Assembly: GCA_010356995.1 (NCBI GenBank)
Contig: ML996694.1
Span: 391,676-455,675, forward strand
Direction: 5' to 3'
From: Trichodelitschia bisporula
Taxonomy: Eukaryota > Ascomycota > Dothideomycetes > Phaeotrichales > Phaeotrichaceae
DNA: 64,000 bases
This document shows, in pieces, positions 59,097 through 64,000 of this stretch (positions are counted from its first letter, which is position 1; each line of letters opens with the position of its first letter). The notes under the pieces are model-generated. The model worked only from the letters and a program-made list of their open reading frames with translations. It was not told the DNA's origin and ran no database searches. Both the position numbers and the translations under genes were made by a program.

Positions 59097-61572
59097 GTAG
59101 CTCTTCTCCTGGGTAGAAATGGTAAGGCTGGGTCCCCAGCGGTGCTGCGTACTGATTTCGTATGTCGTCGTCTGAAGTCTGGCTCGCAATCTCGCCGGCC
59201 TGGTATTGCTGAGCTTGCGCTGCGTTCGTCCACGTAATGGATTACGGATTTCCAACTCGTACGATCCGCTTGCACACTTCGAGCTCCGTCCCCATATCCC
59301 CCCTCCGTCAAAACGTCTCCGCAAAATCGCCACCCTCAACACTTCAAACTAACTCCCGCTTGCTGCCTATCAGACTTTCCCCTCTCGACCTTGCTCTTTC
59401 TGATCCTCTCTTCACCGCGTCCCGGTCGTCCTCAAAAAGCTGCACTATCAACCGCCAAAGCTAGCGTATCTTTGCGCAGTAGGTACGCAAAACGCAGTGT
59501 CTGCGGCGTGATGATGCGTAGTTGATTGAAAGTAGAACCTCTTAACCGTGAAGCAGCTCCAACAAACAGCAGCCAGCGGCACGCAATCCAGGCGGCAACA
59601 AATGCTTTGGGAACGCGCAGCGGCGCGAATCATCGAATACGCAGAAACGAAGGAAGCAACCCAAACAAAACGAAACCAAAACGACAAAGCCAGGCGGCAC
59701 GAAAGTAGAACCGCCAGCAGTCCGGAGCAATGTGTCAAGTACGTACGAAACGATTGCCCCAAGGCGCAACACGGCGGCCTGTGAGTGAGCCGTGAACGGG
59801 ATACCACTTGGACCAGCGATAAGCGGCCCGCGCACGAGGTGTGCGCTGTATATGCCCGAGACGCCCGGTCCTTAGTCGATGTCCGCTTCAAGTGCTCACT
59901 TTCCAGCAGCCAGACAGAATGGTCGCCCCCTCAAGCTTGCTTCTTGTGCCCGTCCAGTTTTGCAGGCCACCCAGACGGAACACATTCGCCGTTTATTGCT
60001 CTGTTGCTGGTGCAATACTCGACCAACGAGGACACCCCTTGCACGACTGTGCGTGGATGCAGGCGGAAAGGAATCAGCGACAGGGACCGCAACAGTCCCG
60101 GCGGCAGCATGCACGCAATAATGCATACTTGCCTACTTGATTGCTTTGGGGGGGGAGGGGGGAATGATGGTAGGGGGTGAGGGGGAAGTTGGGAGGTAGG
60201 TGTTCAGCGGGCAATGTGCATGCAATCCCAGGTTCGTGCCTGTGGAGAGCCTCGATGCTGGCATCTTTCCCGGGGCTGGAGAGCAAGACGGGCCCCAGAG
60301 TACCGTGCAACCTAGCCAGCTGTGCGATTTGGCGGGTGTTGAGTGGAGCGGATGGTGAGGGTTTGGGGGGGAGCAAGGACAAGCTGGAAGCTGATCATTC
60401 TGGCACAGCAGGCCAATCTACCAGCAACGGCGACTATATGACGCGCGAAACCGATGCCTCTTCCAACGAGGCGAAAGAAGTTGCGCGATGTGAAGATGAT
60501 GCGAGGTGGAATTGAAGCGGCGCCGCATGGATTCCGGTCACGGGCCCTGTAGAGAAACGTTTGGTGAACGCTGCAGCACCCGTGGATCAGGCCGGTATAT
60601 GGTAGGCGGTGGCACAAGATTCTTTTTTGCTCCGACAGTAGTACCCATGGATGGTACCCATGGATGGCCATTGTGCGTCTTTTTTGCCCGTTGCTTTGAA
60701 CCTCGAGAGCCTCTCGTTCTTTTCCAATTGCCAAGGCTCCACGAGTTCTTCTGAAGCCGAGTAGGAAACCATCCGCGCGCCCTCCCCCCCCCCAAAAAAC
60801 CGGCTGCTGGTTGCACGACATCATTCAGTTTTCCCGATAGGTACGCAAGAGAAAGCATTTCGACTGGACTGGAGGCCTGGTAACTTGCAGTGGGCCACTG
60901 CTGCTCCATATTCCTGACATTCACGGGCGTCGGTGCTCATTTCTTTTCTGCCCAATTTCGCCTTTGGGGGTGAGACGAGAGATTCTCGCGTCGTCGCATG
61001 TGAGGGACTTCGTGGAAAGGATAATGGCATGGGTGTCAGAGAAGGGAGCATCCAGCTGGTGTGCGGAAACGCTTCCCCTTTCCCAAACCACCATTCCCCC
61101 TTGGGAGAGTTCATGTTGACAAGAAACCCGGATATATTATGGCCGTGCTTCCATATCAAGCACTTAAGGATCCTCCGGGGAGCAATTTTGATAGCCTTTC
61201 GTACCCGGCGACGCTTGGTCGTTCCAAGGAGGGGGGGGGGCAAGACGTCGAGAAGAAAATGAATGAGAGGAGAGGAGGACAAGGACGATGGTCAACCACC
61301 AGTGATAAGCAATCAGCGCTTCAACAAACCAGCGGTCAGCCAAACATCCTAAGTGAGCGATAACGAAGGAAGCAATGAGACGATACAATTGTGCATGAGC
61401 CACAGATATGGTAAAGATGGCGGGACAGTCAGTAGGCGGCAATGATGGCCGTGATGATGGCTTGTAGTGGGAATTACTGGCGAAGATGTGATCACAAGCC
61501 GGGATGGCTTGTTGATGCCGGGCTTCTACAGTACGCTGCACCTCCGCATCTTCATTTCTCGCTTCCTCTCCG

Positions 61573-61579
61573 CTCTCTC

Positions 61580-61610
<31 letters not shown>
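61573..61610. repeat. (CT)n microsatellite
   Basis: A 38-base CT dinucleotide run with a single C insertion near 61590. Non-coding; likely polymorphic in length. Confidence 0.9.
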
Positions 61611-62356
61611 ACGTACAAATCAGCTCTCCAATGGCATACCACGCACCCGACTCGTGAGGAGCAGAGCTGTGAACGAGCTGCTCACGGATTATTCAATAAG
61701 GTTAATCAAGTGGCCCAGGCGACACCACGGCCAATATCCATGGCTCGGAGGCGTTACAGTGTTCCATCAGCCATCCTACCATCTATCCATGAGTAGAGGC
61801 CCCGCTCGGATCGCTTTCACTTTGTGTTGCCTTCGCCTGGCGCGTCTGTTTAGCGACGGGGCGCCCTCGTCGAGCCCGGTTTTCGTCTCTTCAGCCCTCT
61901 CCCACCCTCTCCCGGACTTGCCGGCCGGTCCTCATGTCCCCTGATCTAGAACTAGCATTGGCATGTGCAGATCTGCCATTGTAAAAGCTTCCCCGATTTC
62001 GTACGTACGTTGCCCTCAGATTATGAGATAGGCAGCAACTGAATACTCATCACCTGCCTAAATTATAACGCTGCTCAAAGACCATATCCTTAAACGACAG
62101 TACACAACCTCTTTCCCTTTCTTACCTAACCTCGACCAGTCGAGCTGCTGCATGGCCTTTCTGTAAAGAGCACTAATACGAATAGTTAGGATCGCCTTAG
62201 TTACCCAATCTAGCTTGACAGCATGCCACTTCCGGGTTAAGTCACTCGCCACGCCGTCCCTACAGGAATATATGCGCGAGCAGCTAATCCCCAGTTATGC
62301 CTACATACCTACTTATTGCCCTGGTCCAATCTGTTAGTCGTACATACATTGCCGCT

Positions 62357-62451
62357 CGTCGTGCCTCGACGGAGCGCCCTCGTCCATTATACGTGATAAT
62401 CTCTCGTCTCCGCTTTTTAAGACGGCCCGGGTTCACATCCAGGCTCGACGA
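62357..62451 (+). other. tRNA-like sequence, possibly a relic
   Basis: A B-box/T-arm-like block CCCGGGTTCACATCCAGG (one stem mismatch, 7-base loop TTCACAT) is followed by CTCGACG, which pairs 6 of 7 with CGTCGTG at 62357-62363. A CGTCT/AGACG stem encloses a loop of 10 bases in the anticodon-arm place, and TTAT/ATAA could form a D stem. The total (~95 bases) and the oversized loop are abnormal, so it may be a decayed tRNA, a tRNA-derived short element or chance. Confidence 0.25.
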
Positions 62452-64000
62452 TGGCTCTCCAACCTCTCAGCCAAATTATCAATTAATTCCTGGTTACCCT
62501 ATATTCTACCTCTGACGCTTTAACGGCCGCTCATGCACGTCCTGGGTCTGTTCTTCTGGAAAGCTCCAGAAGCAAAAGCCTGGCCCCCGATCTTCATAGC
62601 ACTCGCCCCAATCTAACCACTATTGATGCCCTAATCAGGGATTACCACCTACGGTACATCCTCAGCTCTACATCTATATTCCCCTTCCCCATTTCGTCGT
62701 GATCTGGCTCGGATGAGCGGCGAGGAGAGCGGATCCGGAGATCACTGATAAATGACCTTGCTTGCTTTGGCTTTCCCGTCCCAGGCTCACTCGGGCTACA
62801 CAGCAGAGCAGCAGACCGCCTCCGCATACATCCATGCTCCTTCCCCGGCTGACGCTGCGCTGCAGGGCTAGGGTTCCTCGGCGGCCAGGTTCCGGTTTCG
62901 TTTGCGTATGCGGGGGCGGGCATTGAGGCTACAAGGTTAGGCTAAATTGTCGCTTTATCGAACAGCCTTTCGTAATGCCGTTGAGCAACTGCCCAACCGT
63001 CGCTGTTCGTCCTCGAGGTGAGACTTAATTCTGTAATATGGGCGATCCTTCACCGTGACAACTTCCTTTCTGAAGCATCCGAGAGCGCTCTAACTTACTC
63101 ACCAGAGTTCAAATCTATTCCCAAGCCAAGTTACTTCAACAATTGTCGATGAGCCGCTCAGGCAGCCTGAAGGCCGGGCTCATCTCGAAAATCAGAAGAA
63201 GAACACTAGTCCAAACGGTCGTGCTCTCAGGAAATCCTGGTCCGGAGATCGATCCCAGGAGAAGGTCCCTCGTTGTTTGGCATCAAAGGTTGTTTTCACA
63301 CGAGCCAGGAATATTTTCAGCTGTCCAAGATCTACAGATGAATTCCACAATACGGTACACTCTCAAAAATCCTTCGGCATCCAGAGTACTGAGCTGAGCC
63401 GACAAGGCGCATTTTTTATTATGAAGGCGAGGCTTAGCCACAGCGCATTCAACTGCTGTTGTCTCCCAAGCCTGCCATGCCACTTAGTTAGTGTAGAATT
63501 GTAGGGTTGACAAGCCACCCCAGAATTCATCGCGGTTCGGATAACATAGTTTGTTTGTGCAGTAGAGTTGGGTGAAGCCGAAACAGAATGGAATTCAACT
63601 GGTGAGAGAATACCTCTTCAAAAACATGTAATGCAAGGTAGGAGAAACTATGTAAATAGTAGATGGTACGTGAAATGTAAGGTCGTCTCCGTCTGCTCTT
63701 CTCGACGTCTCAGGAACGCCTGAGAAAAGGTGAAAACCAATAGCAGTGCGCAACGCAGGCCAGCCCTTGTGGGGTCATCGCTCGGTAAGATGCGCCAATT
63801 CAACGGTCCGGATCGGCCCGTCACGCATCTCCGATCCCATCCAGGCTTGCAGAACGACTGCAGGATCCAAGCCTCAAGAACTTCGACCGGAGATGATATT
63901 GCATTTTGAGAGCCGCAATATTGCATTGCCTTCCAATCAAGCTCTACCACTCCTCCGGATTCTTATGACTGGCATAAGAAGAACGCGGTAGGCCATCTTC

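Larger units (their letters stand above)
57852..64000. other. Gene-free stretch upstream of the velvet gene
   Basis: About 6.1 kb with no frame I can support as a gene. The part next to the velvet start is G-rich on the plus strand (C-rich in the mRNA leader), with 8-G runs at 57970-57977 and 58027-58034. It holds two ~50-base tandem duplications, a CT microsatellite and one tRNA-like sequence. Frames at 59448-59891, 60312-60924 and 61164-61541 (all minus) are unconvincing. Confidence 0.5.

Noticed and set aside
59448-60924. Minus-strand frames of 128-170 aa upstream of the velvet gene
   Set aside because: Overlapping frames in several phases with no domain, hydrophobic pattern or codon bias that singles one out.
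1-64000. CRISPR arrays, integrated viruses, LTR elements or complete DNA transposons
   Set aside because: No spaced repeat array, no reverse transcriptase, integrase, capsid or transposase-like frame and no terminal repeats were recognised.

Overview
This window is nuclear DNA of a filamentous ascomycete (Pezizomycotina). Genes have short introns (mostly 44-60 bases, GT..AG with CTRAC/CTGAC branch sites). Several products are hallmarks of filamentous fungi: a velvet regulator, a RING-PH-vWA Far1/Ste5-like scaffold, a type II GH47 mannosidase and an MFS efflux pump. I cannot fix the class from sequence alone. I rebuilt exon structures by hand, and every multi-exon model given closes in frame.

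Layout. 0.7-6.4 kb: PKA catalytic subunit (+), mitochondrial nuclease NUC1/EndoG (+), Tim13 (-), and a VIP36/Emp47-type cargo lectin (+) divergent from Tim13. 6.4-8.7 kb: no gene seen. 8.7-10.6 kb: MFS transporter (+). 10.6-14.6 kb: a low-confidence stretch with coding-like pieces, mostly minus strand, that I could not assemble. 14.7-24.3 kb: three minus-strand genes: THADA/Trm732-like tRNA-modification partner (8 exons, 1589 aa), ENT nucleoside transporter and GH47 alpha-1,2-mannosidase. MED20 (+) is divergent from the last. 25.6-31.2 kb: long gene-free stretch with a pyrimidine-rich leader and a sequencing gap inside a C tract. 31.2-35.0 kb: Far1/Ste5-like scaffold (+). 35.0-38.2 kb: no gene. 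38.2-41.6 kb: IWR1 (+) and DLT1 (+). 41.9-51.7 kb: VPS13 (-, 3202 aa). 52.6-54.3 kb: cytochrome P450 (+). 55.0-57.9 kb: VosA-like velvet regulator (-) with a very long N-terminal extension. 58-64 kb: no gene; tandem duplications, a CT microsatellite and a tRNA-like relic.

How the genes relate. Most are unlinked housekeeping genes: mitochondrial import, ER-Golgi traffic and glycan trimming, lipid transfer, Mediator and Pol II import, tRNA modification. Three are signalling or developmental regulators (PKA-C, Far1/Ste5-like, velvet). These three lie downstream of C-rich homopolymer leaders, and the last two also next to long gene-free stretches. I see no biosynthetic cluster, integrated virus, CRISPR array or complete transposon. 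I found no clear candidate for a new multi-gene system. The best leads are a perfect CRE palindrome in each of the first two PKA introns, the C-tract leaders, the unresolved minus-strand membrane-protein-like exons at 10.9-14.1 kb, and the enlarged velvet protein.
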